Positions 6,351 through 6,356 of a DNA stretch of 6,356 nt are shown in pieces; positions within the stretch are counted from its first letter, which is position 1, and every line of letters begins with the position of its first letter. The position numbers and the translations under genes were made by a program. Below the pieces are notes generated by a model, which searched no databases, had not been told where the DNA came from, and worked only from the letters and a program-made list of their open reading frames with translations. The DNA is from Chloroflexia bacterium (GTDB lineage Bacteria; Chloroflexota; Chloroflexia; Thermomicrobiales; UBA6265): NCBI GenBank assembly GCA_013698495.1, contig JACCUV010000314.1, forward strand, positions 1-6,356, read 5' to 3'.

Positions 6351-6356
6351 TTCGAC

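Larger units (their letters stand above)
6151..6356 (-). promoter_or_regulatory. T-box riboswitch (tRNA-Trp sensing), 5' part cut by the window
   Basis: The leader senses uncharged tRNA and allows trp transcription when tryptophan is short. The consensus AGGGUGGCACCGCG is at 6194-6207. Antiterminator: AGGG (6204-6207) pairs with CCCU (6170-6173), UGGCACC is the 7-base bulge that binds the tRNA NCCA end, and GCGG (6193-6196) pairs with CCGU (6174-6177). Upstream are a perfect 7-bp stem III with 5-base loop (6212-6230), an AGUA motif (6309-6312), a hairpin AACGG/CCGUU (6285-6302), and an 8-bp long-range pairing of 6316-6323 with 6253-6260 that could close stem II. Near the right edge GAA-UGG-A followed by UCCGGGAG resembles the 3' side of a specifier loop, giving UGG (Trp). 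The 5' half of stem I and the promoter lie outside the window. The class is certain; the specifier placement is likely. Confidence 0.95.

Overview
The window carries the minus-strand run of a tryptophan biosynthesis operon, in the order trpE-trpG-trpD-trpC-trpF (transcribed right to left, about 6109 down to 1171). The right end (6151-6356) holds most of a T-box riboswitch that should control the operon. The window is GC-rich (visibly around 60%), uses GTG and TTG as well as ATG starts, and has strong Gram-positive-type Shine-Dalgarno sites. A T-box with an intrinsic terminator on a GC-rich trp operon occurs in Chloroflexota, Actinobacteriota, Deinococcota and GC-rich Firmicutes. My best guess is a Chloroflexota (Thermomicrobia-like) bacterium. 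This is inference and not a firm assignment.

Right to left: the window edge cuts through stem I of the T-box, just outside a UGG (Trp) specifier candidate at 6348-6350. Then come an AGUA motif, a perfect 7-bp stem III, the T-box consensus AGGGUGGCACCGCG and an intrinsic terminator that competes with the antiterminator. The terminator's U-tract is duplicated by a perfect 13-bp tandem repeat. trpE and trpG follow with a 4-base stop/start overlap. A 182-base spacer with three inverted repeats separates trpG from trpD, and trpD-trpC (4 bases) and trpC-trpF (8 bases) overlap again. All five enzymes look full length with their catalytic residues in place. Together they take chorismate to indole-3-glycerol phosphate; trpB and trpA are not in the window.

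To the left, an acidic, DUF4272-like protein of unknown function (417-1160, plus strand, TTG start) converges on trpF with only 10 bases between the stop codons. Bases 53-416 hold no gene I can support. At the extreme left edge a minus-strand start with a good ribosome binding site may mark a divergent gene that leaves the window.

The trp genes themselves are ordinary. The most informative parts are the T-box with its duplicated U-tract and the structured trpG-trpD spacer. I see no mobile element, CRISPR array, tRNA or rRNA, and nothing that amounts to a new biological system.
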